The notes: generated by a model not told the origin, from the sequence alone. 64,000 bases of DNA from Phycicoccus flavus (GCF_004025965.2 NZ_SAYU02000010.1:1-64000); one strand, 5' to 3'. Counted from the stretch's first letter, positions 1 through 15,874 are shown. Numbers and translations: made by a program.

Positions 1-797
1 TTCGACCCCGGACACACCTCCAGCGCGACCCCCGCCCCGACGACCCGCTCCAGCACCCGCGGGTCCTCGACGGACCGCACCCCGTGCCCGAGGCGGTCCG
101 GCGCCGTCGCGTCGAGGGTCGCGGCCACGGCCGGCGCCCCCAGCAGCTCGCCGGCGTGCGGCACCGACGCCAGCCCCGCCCGGTGCGCGATCCGGAACGC
201 GGTACCGAACTCCGCCGTGTCGCCGCGCCGCTCGTCGTTGGACAGCCCGAACCCGACGACCGTCCCCGCCCCCTCGCCCGCGTGGCGCGCCGCCAGCCGG
301 GCCAGGGTCCGCGCCTCCAGCGGGTGGCGCATCCGCGAGGCCGCGACGACGACGGCCACCGACGCCGCCTCCGGCAGGGCCGACACCGCGGCGGCCTCGT
401 CGAGGACGATCTCCAGCGCCGGCGTGATCCCGCCGACGAAGGGCGCGTACGACGTGGGGTCGACCTGGATCTCCAGCCAGCGCGAGCCCTCCGCGCCGTC
501 GTCCAGCGCCGCCTCGCGTACGATCCGCCGCATGTCGGCCTCGCCCCGCACGCACGCCCGCGCCGCGTCGTAGAGGCGCTGGAAGCGGAACCAGCCGCGC
601 TCGTCGGCGGCCGCGAACCGGGGCGGGTAGTCGCCCCGTAGCGACGCGGGCAGCCGCAGACCGTGCTCGTCCGCGAGCTCGCGGACCGTCCCGACCCGCA
701 TCGAGCCGGTGAAGTGCAGGTGCAGGTGCGCCTTCGGCAGCGTCGTCAGCGCGCGCCCATCGGCCCCCGCCGACGACCCCGGACCGGCCCCGCTCAC
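1..797 (-). CDS. add: Adenosine deaminase family protein (3' end cut by window edge)
   Basis: Metal-dependent hydrolase that would deaminate adenosine (or a related purine) to inosine in the cytoplasm. About 265 codons are visible and the C-terminus lies left of the window. Visible family motifs are the N-terminal metal motif LPKAHLHLHFTGSMR (HxHxH at residues 24-28), HAGE at about residues 214-217 (catalytic Glu), LGHGVRSVEDP and LEVCPGS. The GTG start at 797 overlaps the upstream stop codon as GTGA, so translation is probably coupled to the DUF5709 gene and the aminotransferase before it. The final zinc-ligand Asp region is not visible. Substrate could also be adenine or another aminopurine, as the family contains several specificities. 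Confidence 0.85.
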   Translation of the reverse strand, partial: MSGAGPGSSAGADGRALTTLPKAHLHLHFTGSMRVGTVRELADEHGLRLPASLRGDYPPRFAAADERGWFRFQRLYDAARACVRGEADMRRIVREAALDDGAEGSRWLEIQVDPTSYAPFVGGITPALEIVLDEAAAVSALPEAASVAVVVAASRMRHPLEARTLARLAARHAGEGAGTVVGFGLSNDERRGDTAEFGTAFRIAHRAGLASVPHAGELLGAPAVAATLDATAPDRLGHGVRSVEDPRVLERVVGAGVALEVCPGS

Positions 798-1288
798 TCC
801 TCGGCGGTCTCCTCGTCGACGACGTGCACGGCGGCCTCCTCGGCCGACGCGCCCGCACCGTCGACGCCGACGTCCTCGCTGACCAGGTCCTTCTCGACGT
901 CCGTGCCGGCGCCCTCGTCCGGGGCGACGAGGCGGCCGGAGCGGTCGTCGCCGACCTCGGCGTCGCCGAGCCAGTCCTCGCCGGCGTCGATCGAGTCGGG
1001 GTCGTCGCCGCCGACCCGCTCCTCGTCGGGCTCCTCGAGCTCCTCCTCGGGACGGCCGTACGCCGTGCCGTCCTCGGGCTGCTCCTGGAGGACCCGGTCC
1101 TCGATGGTCTCGCCCTCGAGCTGCTCCTCGACCGTGGGGCCGTGCAGCTCGGAGCGGTCGACGTCCGGCGGGGAGTAGCCGCGATCGAGGACGTCGTCGA
1201 CGTCCTCCTGGACGAGGGTGTCCTCGGGCTGCAGCTGGCTCTGGTCGAGCGGGGCGGGGGAGTCGTGGTGCTGGGGGGTCTCCGACAT
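794..1288 (-). CDS. DUF5709 family acidic protein, unknown function
   Basis: 164-residue, very acidic, probably largely disordered cytoplasmic protein. The N-terminal half carries the pattern QLQPEDTLVQEDVDDVLDRG followed by YSPPD, and then EQLEGETIEDRVLQEQPED, which I recognise as the actinobacterial DUF5709 signature; no function is known to me. ATG at 1288 is chosen because AGGG lies 8 bases upstream. A GTG at 1297, which overlaps the aminotransferase stop as GTGA, would add three residues. It sits between the aminotransferase and the adenosine deaminase gene, with almost no spacing on either side, so the three are likely one transcript. Confidence 0.75.
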   Translation of the reverse strand: MSETPQHHDSPAPLDQSQLQPEDTLVQEDVDDVLDRGYSPPDVDRSELHGPTVEEQLEGETIEDRVLQEQPEDGTAYGRPEEELEEPDEERVGGDDPDSIDAGEDWLGDAEVGDDRSGRLVAPDEGAGTDVEKDLVSEDVGVDGAGASAEEAAVHVVDEETAEE

Positions 1289-1293
1289 GTCCG

Positions 1294-2595
1294 TCACCCT
1301 ACGTCGCCCACCAGCTGCTCGGCCGCGGCGAGGGCGACGCAGGTGGCGACCCCGGCCATCGCGGTCTCGACCTCCTCGAGCACCGGGAACGACGGGGCCA
1401 GGCGGATGTTCCGGTCACGCGGGTCGGTGCCGTACGGGAAGGACGCGCCGGCGGGCGTCAGCGCGATCCCGGCCTCCTTGGCCAGCCCCACGACGCGGCC
1501 CGCGCAGCCGTCGGGGACGTCGAGGCTCACGAAGTAGCCCCCGCGCGGACGCGTCCACTCGGCGACGCCGAGGCCGTCCAGCTCGGCGGTCAGCGCGGCG
1601 TCGACGGCCGCGAACTTCGGCGCGAGGATCTCGCGGTGGCGGCCCATGTGCTCCCGGACGCCGTCGGGGGAGCCGAAGAACTGGACGTGCCGCAGGTGGT
1701 TCACCTTGTCCGGCCCGATGGAGGCGTACTTCAGGTGCCCGAGGTACCAGCGGACCGTCTCGCGCGAGCCGGCGAGGAAGGCGACCCCGGCGCCGGCCAG
1801 GGTGATCTTGCTCGTCGAGGCGAAGACGACCGGCCGGTGCGGGTGCCCGGCGGCCGAGCCCAGGGACAGCACGTCCGCCGACTTCGCCTCGTCCTCGGTG
1901 AGGTGGTGCAGCGCGTAGGCGTTGTCCCAGAAGATCCGGAAGTCGGGGGCCGCGGTGGGCATGGCCGCGAGCCGGGCGGCGACCTCCTGGGTGACGACCG
2001 ACCCCGCCGGGTTCGCGTACGTCGGGACGATCCACATCCCCTTGACGCTCGGGTCGTCCCGCACGAGCGCCTCGACGGCGTCGACGTCCGGCCCGTCCTC
2101 GAGCATCGGCACCGTCACCATGTCGATGCCGTAGTGCTCGAGCATCGTGTAGTGCCGGTCGTAGCCGGGGACCGGGCAGACGAAGGTGACCTTCTCCTCG
2201 TCCTTCCACGGCCGGGGCGAGTCCACGCCGCCGTGGAGCAGGTGGAAGACGAGGACGTCGTGCATCATCGTCAGGCTCGCGTTGCCCCCGGCCACGATCT
2301 GGTCGGCGTCGACGCCCAGCAGCTCGGCGAACATCTCGCGCAGCTCGGGCATGCCCTCCAGCCCCCCGTAGTTGCGGACGTCGGCGCCCGCGCGGTCGCG
2401 GTGGCCCTCGGGCAGGGTGAGCAGCCGCTCGGAGAGGTCCAGCTGCTCGGCGCTGGGCTTGCCGCGGGTGAGGTCCAGCGAGAGCCCGCGCCCGACGAGC
2501 TCGTCGTAGTCGGCCCGCCGCGCCTCGAGGAACGAGCGCAGCTCGTCGGGGGAGCGGTCGGCCAGGGGGGTGCGTGCGGTGACGTCGGTGCTCAC
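1294..2595 (-). CDS. aspT: Type Ic aspartate aminotransferase-like PLP enzyme (AspT family)
   Basis: 433-residue fold-type I PLP enzyme expected to interconvert aspartate/2-oxoglutarate and oxaloacetate/glutamate. Seen in the sequence: LDLTRGKPS near the N-terminus, the substrate-loop glycines in NYGGLEGMPELRE, AGGNASLTMMHD, YANPAGSVV, WDNAYALHHL, and the PLP-lysine segment FASTSKITLAGAGVAFLAGS. This matches the actinobacterial AspT/PF12897-type group better than classical AspC. The GTG at 2595 is preferred over upstream starts because the family begins close to the ELRSFLEARRADYDEL helix. Its upstream region is divergent to the tRNA-Trp/secE transcription unit. Substrate specificity is inferred from the family. 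Confidence 0.85.
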   Translation of the reverse strand: MSTDVTARTPLADRSPDELRSFLEARRADYDELVGRGLSLDLTRGKPSAEQLDLSERLLTLPEGHRDRAGADVRNYGGLEGMPELREMFAELLGVDADQIVAGGNASLTMMHDVLVFHLLHGGVDSPRPWKDEEKVTFVCPVPGYDRHYTMLEHYGIDMVTVPMLEDGPDVDAVEALVRDDPSVKGMWIVPTYANPAGSVVTQEVAARLAAMPTAAPDFRIFWDNAYALHHLTEDEAKSADVLSLGSAAGHPHRPVVFASTSKITLAGAGVAFLAGSRETVRWYLGHLKYASIGPDKVNHLRHVQFFGSPDGVREHMGRHREILAPKFAAVDAALTAELDGLGVAEWTRPRGGYFVSLDVPDGCAGRVVGLAKEAGIALTPAGASFPYGTDPRDRNIRLAPSFPVLEEVETAMAGVATCVALAAAEQLVGDVG

Positions 2596-2720
2596 CCGTC
2601 CATCGTCGCAGAGCGCCCGCGGCCCCGGCCGCCCCCGTTCGCGGATCGGCCACCGCCGTCGGACGCCGGCCGGTGGGTCCTCGGGCACCGCGCGGTTCGC
2701 GCCCGCCCCGGGGCGTCCCG

Positions 2721-2726
2721 TATGCT
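2721..2726 (+). promoter_or_regulatory. Candidate -10 element for tRNA-Trp/secE-nusG transcript
   Basis: TATGCT lies 75 bases before the tRNA. The preceding bases GGGCGTCCCG are identical to those before the -10 element of the rplJ promoter (TACGAT at 6661). No good -35 hexamer is visible at 16-18 bases. Inference only; a primary 5' end near 2733 would support it. Confidence 0.45.
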
Positions 2727-2800
2727 GACCGTTCGGCGTCCACGATCTCGGCGTGCCCGCGATCGGCCGGCGCCGGGGTCCCGACCCAACAGGGGCCCAC

Positions 2801-2873
2801 AGGGCAGTGGCTCAATTGGTAGAGCACCGGTCTCCAAAACCGGCGGTTGGGGGTTCGAGTCCCTCCTGCCCTG
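2801..2873 (+). tRNA. trpT: tRNA-Trp (anticodon CCA)
   Basis: A complete cloverleaf can be drawn. The acceptor stem is AGGGCAG with CTGCCCT and discriminator G at 2873. The anticodon stem is CCGGT (2827-2831) with ACCGG (2839-2843), around loop CTCCAAA with anticodon CCA at 2834-2836. The T-loop is GGTTCGAGTCC. CCA is not encoded. The tRNA-Trp/secE/nusG/rplK/rplA order is the usual actinobacterial arrangement. Confidence 0.97.
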
Positions 2874-2976
2874 CGTCGCACGTGTGGTACGTCCACGATC
2901 CGCGGTCCTCCCCGGGCTGCCGTCGCCGGTCGTGCCGCGCGCGGCACCGACCAGCAGCACGAGGTGAAGAGGAACC

Positions 2977-3243
2977 GTGACCGACGTAGGGCAGACCAGG
3001 ACCCCCTCCACGCCCGCCAAGGGCAAGGAGAAGGCCGGCAACCCCGTGTCCCGGCGGTTCCGTGCCCTCGCGCTGTTCGTCAGCCAGATCCTCGACGAGC
3101 TCCGCAAGGTCGTGCGACCTACGCGCGCCGAGCTGTGGCAGTACACGATCGTCGTCATCGTGTTCGTCACGGTGATGATGGCGCTCGTGTCCGGCATGGA
3201 CTTCGGCTTCAGCAAGCTCGTCGGGCTCGTCCTCGGCTCCTGA
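2977..3243 (+). CDS. secE: Preprotein translocase subunit SecE
   Basis: 88-residue essential subunit that clamps SecY in the Sec translocon of the plasma membrane. Residues 1-30 are a charged cytoplasmic tail. Residues 38-55 hold the conserved amphipathic helix with ILDELRKVVRPTRAELWQYT, followed by one transmembrane helix (IVVIVFVTVMMALVSG) and a short tail. The single-membrane-span short form is typical of Gram-positive bacteria. GTG start at 2977 has GAGG-type ribosome binding sequence GAAGAGGAACC just upstream. It follows tRNA-Trp and precedes nusG by 63 bases; its partner secY is at 36.5 kb. Confidence 0.95.
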   Translation: MTDVGQTRTPSTPAKGKEKAGNPVSRRFRALALFVSQILDELRKVVRPTRAELWQYTIVVIVFVTVMMALVSGMDFGFSKLVGLVLGS

Positions 3244-3306
3244 CGCCGACCCGCGCCCCGCCCGACGTCCCGGGCCACCCCCGCACCACGAAGGAAGAGG
3301 TCATCC

Positions 3307-4215
3307 GTGTCCGAGCAGTGGACCGACACCCCCGAGCAGGCGTCCGACGCCGACGCTCCGGTCGGCGACACCACCGTGCAGGAGGCCGACCTCGCGGCCG
3401 CCGAGTCCTACGACGAGCAGGTCGAGGCCGGCAACGCGCCCGAGGAGCAGGAGGCGTCCGCGCCGGAGACCTCGCTCCTCGCTGATCCCGAGACGCCCGT
3501 CGACGACGACGGGGCCGAGTCCGACGAGGTCGCGGTCGGCGAGGACGCCGAGCCCGCCCCCACCGTCGACGAGGACGGCGACTCGCTGGCCGCCGTCGAC
3601 CCCGTCCAGGCGTTCAAGGACGACCTGGCCGGCAAGTTCGGCGACTGGTACGTCATCCACTCCTACGCGGGCTACGAGAACCGCGTGAAGGCCAACCTCG
3701 AGAACCGGACCCAGTCCCTCAACATGGAGGACTACATCTTCGAGGTCCAGGTCCCGATGGAGGAGGTCGCCGAGATCAAGGGCGGCCAGCGCAAGATGGT
3801 GCGCCGCGTCCGGATGCCCGGCTACGTCCTCGTCCGCATGGACCTCACCGACGAGTCCTGGGGCGCCGTGCGGCACACCCCAGGCGTCACCGGCTTCGTC
3901 GGCAACGCCCACCAGCCGGTGCCGCTCACCCTCGACGAGGTCTTCACGATGCTCAAGCCCGCCGACCTGGAGTCCCCGGCGCCCGCCGCGGCCTCCGGGG
4001 GCGGCACGGGCGGCGGCTCGGGCTCGGCCACGGAGACGACGGTCGTCGACTTCGAGGTCGGCGAGTCCGTCACCGTCATGTCGGGCCCCTTCGAGACGCT
4101 CCCGGCGACGATCTCCGAGATCAACGCCGAGACCCAGAAGCTCAAGGTGCTCGTCTCCATCTTCGGCCGGGAGACCCCGGTCGAGCTCTCCTTCGGCGAC
4201 GTCGCGAAGATCTGA
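3307..4215 (+). CDS. nusG: Transcription termination/antitermination factor NusG
   Basis: 302-residue RNA polymerase-associated factor that binds the elongating polymerase and links it to Rho and to the ribosome. Residues 1-105 form an acidic Ala/Glu/Asp-rich extension absent in E. coli NusG but usual in Actinobacteria. The NGN domain starts at [20 protein letters not shown] and includes [11 protein letters not shown] and [11 protein letters not shown] Gly/Ser-rich linker ([11 protein letters not shown]) then leads to the C-terminal KOW domain ([19 protein letters not shown]). GTG start with GGAAGAGG upstream. Located between secE and rplK as in most bacteria. Confidence 0.96.
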   Translation: MSEQWTDTPEQASDADAPVGDTTVQEADLAAAESYDEQVEAGNAPEEQEASAPETSLLADPETPVDDDGAESDEVAVGEDAEPAPTVDEDGDSLAAVDPVQAFKDDLAGKFGDWYVIHSYAGYENRVKANLENRTQSLNMEDYIFEVQVPMEEVAEIKGGQRKMVRRVRMPGYVLVRMDLTDESWGAVRHTPGVTGFVGNAHQPVPLTLDEVFTMLKPADLESPAPAAASGGGTGGGSGSATETTVVDFEVGESVTVMSGPFETLPATISEINAETQKLKVLVSIFGRETPVELSFGDVAKI

Positions 4216-4230
4216 CCCGCCAGGAGCCCT

Positions 4231-4248
4231 GCCCCGGGGTCCCGGGGC
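4231..4248 (+). promoter_or_regulatory. Hairpin between nusG and rplK
   Basis: GCCCCGG (4231-4237), loop GGTC, CCGGGGC (4242-4248). There is no T-tract, only CTGCAAAGGGG after it. It could be a partial terminator or an RNA processing/L1 autoregulation site in front of the L11-L1 genes; only the stem is directly visible. Confidence 0.45.
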
Positions 4249-4304
4249 TGCAAAGGGGTCATCGCCCACGGCGTCGGCCCACCACCACCCACTGAAGGAC
4301 AGTC

Positions 4305-4736
4305 ATGCCCCCCAAGAAGAAGGTCTCCGGGTTCATCAACCTGCAGATCCAGGCCGGTGCCGCGACGCCGGCGCCGCCCGTCGGCCCCGCGCTCGGTCAG
4401 CACGGCGTCAACATCATGGAGTTCGTCAAGGCGTACAACGCGGCGACCGAGCACCAGCGCGGCAGCATCATCCCCGTCGTCATCACGGTCTACGAGGACC
4501 GCTCGTTCACCTTCATCACGAAGACCCCGCCGGCCAGCGAGCTCATCAAGAAGGCCGCGGGCGTGCAGAAGGGCTCCGGCGAGCCGCACAAGACCAAGGC
4601 CGGCAAGCTCAGCAAGGACCAGCTCCGCGAGATCGCGGAGACCAAGATGCCCGACCTCAACGCCAACGACGTCGACGCCGCGATGAAGATCATCGCCGGC
4701 ACGGCCCGGCAGATGGGCATCGAGACCGAGCTCTGA
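4305..4736 (+). CDS. rplK: 50S ribosomal protein L11
   Basis: 143-residue protein of the GTPase-associated centre, binding 23S rRNA domain II with L10/L12. Seen: the N-terminal Pro-rich region [20 protein letters not shown] and the C-terminal rRNA-binding half with [33 protein letters not shown] and GTARQMGIE. Length is standard. ATG start with GAAGGACAG upstream. Co-transcribed with rplA; in other bacteria L1 represses this pair by binding the leader. Confidence 0.97.
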   Translation: MPPKKKVSGFINLQIQAGAATPAPPVGPALGQHGVNIMEFVKAYNAATEHQRGSIIPVVITVYEDRSFTFITKTPPASELIKKAAGVQKGSGEPHKTKAGKLSKDQLREIAETKMPDLNANDVDAAMKIIAGTARQMGIETEL

Positions 4737-4840
4737 GCCGGTCCGCGCCCGGGCCACCGGCCTCGGCGCAAACCCCCCAGTGGCAGGGCCGGCGCTGGCC
4801 CGACGACCACGACTCCACCACCACTCCCCAGGAGCAGCAC

Positions 4841-5557
4841 ATGAAGCGCAGCAAGGCCTACCGCGCCGCGTCGGCCACGGTCGACCCGGAGAAGGTCTAC
4901 ACCCCGATGGAGGCCGTCCGGCTCGCCAAGGGCACGGCGTCGGCCAAGTACGACGAGACCGTCGAGGTCGCCATGCGGCTCGGCGTCGACCCCCGCAAGG
5001 CCGACCAGATGGTCCGCGGCACCGTCAACCTCCCGCACGGCACGGGCAAGACCGCCCGCGTCCTCGTCTTCGCCAACGGCGACAAGGCGGCGGCGGCCGA
5101 GGCGGCCGGTGCGGACTACGTCGGCTCCGACGACCTGCTCGAGCGGGTGGCCGGCGGCTGGCTCGACTTCGACGCCGTCGTCGCGACGCCCGACCTCATG
5201 GGCAAGGTCGGCCGGCTCGGCAAGGTCCTCGGTCCCCGCGGTCTCATGCCGAACCCGAAGACCGGCACCGTGACGATGGACACCGGCAAGGCCGTGTCCG
5301 ACATCAAGGGCGGCAAGATCGAGTTCCGCGTCGACAAGCACGCGAACCTCCACTTCATCATCGGCAAGGTCTCCTTCGACGAGAAGGCGCTCGTCGAGAA
5401 CTTCGCCACCGCGCTCGAGGAGGTGCTGCGGCTCAAGCCGTCGTCCTCCAAGGGCCGGTACATCACGAAGGCGACCCTGTCGACGACGATGGGCCCGGGC
5501 ATCCCGCTGGACGCCAGCAAGACCCGCGGCCTCACCGAGGAGACCGTCGACGCCTGA
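4841..5557 (+). CDS. rplA: 50S ribosomal protein L1
   Basis: 238-residue protein of the L1 stalk, which moves deacylated tRNA out of the E site and in many bacteria represses its own operon. Seen: [15 protein letters not shown] at the start, [40 protein letters not shown] followed by MPNPKTGT, and the C-terminal [16 protein letters not shown]. Standard length. ATG preceded by AGGAGCAGCAC. A strong hairpin at 5579 closes the unit. Confidence 0.97.
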   Translation: MKRSKAYRAASATVDPEKVYTPMEAVRLAKGTASAKYDETVEVAMRLGVDPRKADQMVRGTVNLPHGTGKTARVLVFANGDKAAAAEAAGADYVGSDDLLERVAGGWLDFDAVVATPDLMGKVGRLGKVLGPRGLMPNPKTGTVTMDTGKAVSDIKGGKIEFRVDKHANLHFIIGKVSFDEKALVENFATALEEVLRLKPSSSKGRYITKATLSTTMGPGIPLDASKTRGLTEETVDA

Positions 5558-5578
5558 GCGTCCGCGAACGCCGCACGC

Positions 5579-5610
5579 GAGCCCGCCGTCCCGCCCGGGG
5601 CGGCGGGCTC
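5579..5610 (+). terminator. Terminator hairpin after rplA
   Basis: GAGCCCGCCG (5579-5588) pairs perfectly with CGGCGGGCTC (5601-5610) around a 12-base loop. There is no T-tract, as is common in high-GC Actinobacteria. It lies 22 bases after the rplA stop. Confidence 0.75.
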
Positions 5611-5637
5611 CGTCGTGCCCGAGGACGTCACCGACCG

Positions 5638-5667
5638 GTGACCGCGCGGCCCCGGCACCCGTACCCT
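5638..5667 (+). promoter_or_regulatory. Candidate promoter of the Met-rich lipoprotein gene
   Basis: GTGACC (5638-5643), an 18-base spacer and TACCCT (5662-5667). The start codon at 5723 follows 55 bases later. A moderate match to the actinobacterial housekeeping consensus. Confidence 0.4.
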
Positions 5668-5722
5668 GGCGGCCAGGACGGTGACATCCGGCCGTCCACG
5701 AACCACCCACCGGGGGAGCACC

Positions 5723-6568
5723 GTGAAGCGCGCAGTCCTCAGCACCGTCGCCCTGTGCGGCGCCCTGGCCCTCGGGGCCTGCGGCAGCACGGGGTCCACG
5801 GCCACCACCGGCGGCGACACCGCCGCCTCGTCCTCGCCCAGCGCCGCCGCGAGCGCGCAGGACGCGGCCGCCGTCGCCGAGGGCGACACCGTCCCGGTCT
5901 CCGAGCTCGGGAAGCGCAGCACCGCCGCCGTCGAGGCCGAGGGCACCGCGCACCTGACGATGACCGCGGGCGACGCCCAGGACATGGAGGCCCGGCTCGA
6001 TTACAGCGGCAAGGCCCCGAAGATGTCGATGACCATGACCAATCAGGGCGAGACCGTCGACATGGTCTACCTCGGCAACGTCATGTACCTCGGCAGTGAG
6101 TCCTTCGCCGAGATGACCGGCGGCAAGCGGTGGATCAAGATCGACCCCGACGGGACGGACATGATGTCCAGGATGATGGGGCCGCTCCTGGACGAGATGG
6201 CCTCCTCGATGGGCAACCCGGCGACGCAGCTGGAGACCTACGGGGACTCCGACGCCACCGTCGTGTCCGTCGAGGACGGGGTGACCACCTACGAGATCAC
6301 CGTCACCAAGGCGCAGATGAAGAAGGCGCTGAAGAACAGCGAGGCGACGATGCCCGGGGTCACCGAGGAGACCCTCGAGCACATCCCGGCCGAGGGCCTG
6401 ACGTACACGATGTCCTTCGACGAGCAGGACCTGCCCGTGACGATGAGCATGGAGGTCCAAAGCCAGTCCTTCGAGATGACGTACTCGAAGTGGGGAGAGC
6501 CGGTGGACATCGCCGCCCCGCCCGCGAAGGACGTCGGCACCCTCGAGCTGCCGACCGACGCCGGCTGA
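5723..6568 (+). CDS. Met-rich lipoprotein, possibly LppX/LprG-like
   Basis: 281 residues with a short lipoprotein signal ([20 protein letters not shown]; lipobox L-G-A-C at about residue 20), so the mature protein should be anchored outside the membrane. A Ser/Thr/Ala linker follows. The rest looks like a beta-rich barrel: repeated short strands such as [19 protein letters not shown] and [20 protein letters not shown]. Methionine content is unusually high. The fold resembles the LppX_LprAFG/DUF6612 type lipoproteins, which bind lipids, but I cannot confirm membership. GTG at 5723 is chosen for the signal peptide and GGGGGAG upstream. It has its own promoter and terminator, inserted between rplA and rplJ. 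Confidence 0.7.
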   Translation: MKRAVLSTVALCGALALGACGSTGSTATTGGDTAASSSPSAAASAQDAAAVAEGDTVPVSELGKRSTAAVEAEGTAHLTMTAGDAQDMEARLDYSGKAPKMSMTMTNQGETVDMVYLGNVMYLGSESFAEMTGGKRWIKIDPDGTDMMSRMMGPLLDEMASSMGNPATQLETYGDSDATVVSVEDGVTTYEITVTKAQMKKALKNSEATMPGVTEETLEHIPAEGLTYTMSFDEQDLPVTMSMEVQSQSFEMTYSKWGEPVDIAAPPAKDVGTLELPTDAG

Positions 6569-6600
6569 TCCCCGCGGGCCCGGCCCGGGCCACGACGCGT

Positions 6601-6630
6601 GCGGCGGTCTCCCCGACGGGAGGCCGCCGC
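6601..6630 (+). terminator. Terminator hairpin after the lipoprotein gene
   Basis: GCGGCGGTCTCC (6601-6612) pairs with GGAGGCCGCCGC (6619-6630) with one G-U pair and a loop of about six bases. It separates the lipoprotein gene from the rplJ promoter immediately downstream. Confidence 0.7.
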
Positions 6631-6633
6631 CCG

Positions 6634-6666
6634 CGATTTGGGGCCCGGCCGGGCGTCCCGTACGAT
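6634..6666 (+). promoter_or_regulatory. rplJL promoter with CGATTTGG -35 region
   Basis: CGATTTGGGG (6634-6643) contains the -35 hexamer TTGGGG. After a 17-base spacer comes -10 TACGAT (6661-6666). The CGATTTGG box recurs before rpsL, rpsJ and, in part, infA. Confidence 0.6.
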
Positions 6667-6673
6667 CGAGCCT

Positions 6674-6877
6674 GACCGAAGACCGCCGGTTGTCGCGTGC
6701 ACCCGCACGAGACCGAAGGCTCCGCGACGAGCGGGCGACCAGCGCAGGCCACGACGTACCGGACCACGGGCGCCATCGCGCGCCGCCGTGCCACCCGAGC
6801 CCCGTGCCCTGCGCCGGGGCTCGTGCTCTGTCCCGGGCCCTCCGCCGACGGTCCCGACCCGACGGAAGGAGGCCCGG
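6674..6877 (+). ncRNA. L10(L12) leader RNA region
   Basis: The roughly 200-base untranslated leader upstream of rplJ is where L10-L12 complexes bind and repress translation in other bacteria. The start (CCGAAGACCGCCGGTTGTCG) resembles the conserved leader sequence seen before actinobacterial rplJ. Near the 3' end GAGCCCCG (6797-6804) pairs with CGGGGCTC (6815-6822), which may act as an attenuator. GGAAGGAGG at 6864-6872 is the rplJ ribosome-binding site. I cannot run a covariance model search. Confidence 0.6.
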
Positions 6878-7492
6878 ATGTCACGTGCCGACAAGGCCGC
6901 GGCCGTCGCCGAGATCTCGGAGAAGCTCCAGAGCTCGCAGGCGGCCGTCCTCACGGAGTACCGGGGACTCTCGGTGGCCCAGCTCACCGAGCTGCGCAAC
7001 TCCCTGCGTGGCAACGCGACCTACGCCGTGGTCAAGAACACGCTCACCGAGCTCGCCGCGAAGGACGCCGGTGTCACGGCGTTCGACGGCCAGCTCGTCG
7101 GCCCCACCGCCATCGCCTTCGTCGAGGGCGACCCGGTGGAGGCCGCCAAGGGTCTGCGTGACTTCGCCAAGGCGAACCCCCTCCTCGTGATCAAGGGTGG
7201 CGTCATGGAGGGCCGTGCGCTCTCCGCCGCCGAGATCACGAAGCTCGCGGACCTCGAGTCCCGCGAGGTGCTCCTCGCGAGGCTGGCGGGCGCCATGAAC
7301 GCCTCGCTCAGCAACGCCGTCTCCCTCTTCGCCGCTCCGCTCTCGCAGGCCGCTCGCGCGGTCGAGGCGCTGCGCGCGAAGGTCGAGGCCGAGGGGCCGG
7401 CGGCCGCCGACGCCCCGGCCGAGGCCGCGGAGACCCCTGCCGAGGCGACCGCCGAGGCCACCGACGTCGCCGAGGGTGGCGACGAGAGCTGA
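6878..7492 (+). CDS. rplJ: 50S ribosomal protein L10
   Basis: 204-residue base of the ribosomal stalk, carrying L7/L12 dimers on its C-terminal helix and binding 23S rRNA next to L11. Seen: [20 protein letters not shown], the conserved [45 protein letters not shown] and GGVMEGR. Residues from about 175 on are an Ala/Glu-rich acidic tail, longer than in E. coli (165 residues) and usual in Actinobacteria. ATG start at 6878 with GGAAGGAGG. Confidence 0.96.
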   Translation: MSRADKAAAVAEISEKLQSSQAAVLTEYRGLSVAQLTELRNSLRGNATYAVVKNTLTELAAKDAGVTAFDGQLVGPTAIAFVEGDPVEAAKGLRDFAKANPLLVIKGGVMEGRALSAAEITKLADLESREVLLARLAGAMNASLSNAVSLFAAPLSQAARAVEALRAKVEAEGPAAADAPAEAAETPAEATAEATDVAEGGDES

Positions 7493-7562
7493 CCCTCCGG
7501 GTCGGCTCACCCCCGATAACCGCCACTCACGGCACGAAACAGCACCAGAAAGGACGCCAGAC

Positions 7563-7952
7563 ATGGCCAAGCTCAGCACCGACGAGCTCCTTGACGCCTT
7601 CAAGGAGATGACCCTCATCGAGCTCTCCGAGTTCGTCAAGCAGTTCGAGGACACCTTCAACGTCACCGCGGCCGCCCCGGTCGCGGTCGCCGCGGCCGCC
7701 CCGGCCGGTGGCGACGGTGGCGCCGAGGCCCCCGCCGAGCAGGACGAGTTCGACGTGGTCCTCGAGGCCGCGGGCGACAAGAAGATCGCCGTCATCAAGG
7801 AGGTCCGCGCGCTGACCTCCCTCGGTCTCAAGGAGGCCAAGGACCTCGTCGACGGCGCCCCCAAGGCCGTCCTCGAGAAGGTCGACAAGGCCGCGGCCGA
7901 GAAGGCCAAGGAGCAGCTCGAGGGCGCCGGCGCCACCGTCACCCTCAAGTGA
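7563..7952 (+). CDS. rplL: 50S ribosomal protein L7/L12
   Basis: 129-residue multi-copy stalk protein that recruits and stimulates the translational GTPases EF-Tu and EF-G. The N-terminal dimerisation domain ([20 protein letters not shown]) is followed by a flexible Ala/Gly/Pro-rich hinge. The C-terminal factor-binding domain is [20 protein letters not shown] with [18 protein letters not shown] start with AGAAAGGACG upstream. Follows rplJ by 70 bases; the pair ends at a perfect terminator. Confidence 0.97.
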   Translation: MAKLSTDELLDAFKEMTLIELSEFVKQFEDTFNVTAAAPVAVAAAAPAGGDGGAEAPAEQDEFDVVLEAAGDKKIAVIKEVRALTSLGLKEAKDLVDGAPKAVLEKVDKAAAEKAKEQLEGAGATVTLK

Positions 7953-7982
7953 TCCCGTCCCCCGCTGGGGGATGATCTGCGC

Positions 7983-8018
7983 CCGGTGGGGCCCGACCGC
8001 ACGGTCGGGCCCCACCGG
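7983..8018 (+). terminator. Terminator after rplL
   Basis: A perfect 16-bp stem: CCGGTGGGGCCCGACC (7983-7998), loop GCAC, GGTCGGGCCCCACCGG (8003-8018). It is 31 bases after the rplL stop. Confidence 0.85.
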
Positions 8019-8103
8019 CGTGTCCGGGCCCGGCCGCAGCCCGTCCCGGGCCGCCGACGGGGTGGCTTCGGGCCGTGCGACGCGCGCGGAAATCCGGTTC
8101 TGC

Positions 8104-8131
8104 TTGACGGGGCGCGGTCCGGGGGCCATTC
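8104..8131 (+). promoter_or_regulatory. Candidate upstream rpoB promoter (P1)
   Basis: TTGACG (8104-8109), 16-base spacer, CATTCT (8126-8131). A good -35 and a fair -10. It would give a leader of about 245 bases. Confidence 0.5.
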
Positions 8132-8189
8132 TGTTCGCGTCGCCCGCTCCGGTGGGCGGCCGCACCGGGAGTCGGGGGACTTGACCCGG

Positions 8190-8219
8190 TTGGACGGTGC
8201 TGCCTTCTTCGGGTATGCT
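8190..8219 (+). promoter_or_regulatory. Candidate main rpoB promoter (P2)
   Basis: TTGGAC (8190-8195), 18-base spacer, TATGCT (8214-8219). The same -35 hexamer and spacer length occur before rpsJ. Confidence 0.6.
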
Positions 8220-8225
8220 AGCCCT

Positions 8226-8382
8226 TTGCGCTGCCCTCTTCCTGTCTCCGCTCGTCGCCGAGCCGTCTCGTCGCCATGCTCCCGGCTGTCCCGGGAGACC
8301 CGCGCCGGAGCGGCCGTCGTCGTCGAGCAGGGCGGGAGCAGCCGAACCGCAACGCCCACCAGGCCCGTGGAAGGAAGTCTCC
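8226..8382 (+). promoter_or_regulatory. rpoB 5' leader
   Basis: About 157 untranslated bases between P2 and the TTG start. CTCCCGGCTGTCCCGGGAG can fold into a short stem near 8280. GGAAGG at 8371-8376 is the ribosome-binding site. An open frame runs through the leader in phase with rpoB, but its coding character is poor and the family starts at the TTG. Confidence 0.45.
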
Positions 8383-11871
<3,489 letters not shown>

Positions 11872-11878
11872 CAGGTGA

Positions 11879-11914
11879 CCCCGGCCCGGGCGCCCACCAG
11901 CGCCCGGGCCGGGG
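11879..11914 (+). terminator. Perfect 15-bp hairpin between rpoB and rpoC
   Basis: CCCCGGCCCGGGCGC (11879-11893), loop CCACCA, GCGCCCGGGCCGGGG (11900-11914). As strong as the true terminators here, but inside an essential operon, so it may be an attenuator or a processing site. No T-tract follows and no clear promoter for rpoC alone is seen. Confidence 0.6.
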
Positions 11915-11971
11915 AGCCCGCCCGACTGCCAGTCAGACCACAGATTTCGTATCACTGAGAGAAGGAACCAC

Positions 11972-15859
<3,888 letters not shown>

Positions 15860-15874
15860 GCGGCAGGTCCCGCT

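Noticed and set aside
8197-8382. 62-residue N-terminal extension of RpoB
   Set aside because: It would start inside the -10/-35 region of promoter P2; the TTG at 8383 has a ribosome-binding site and fits other RpoB proteins.
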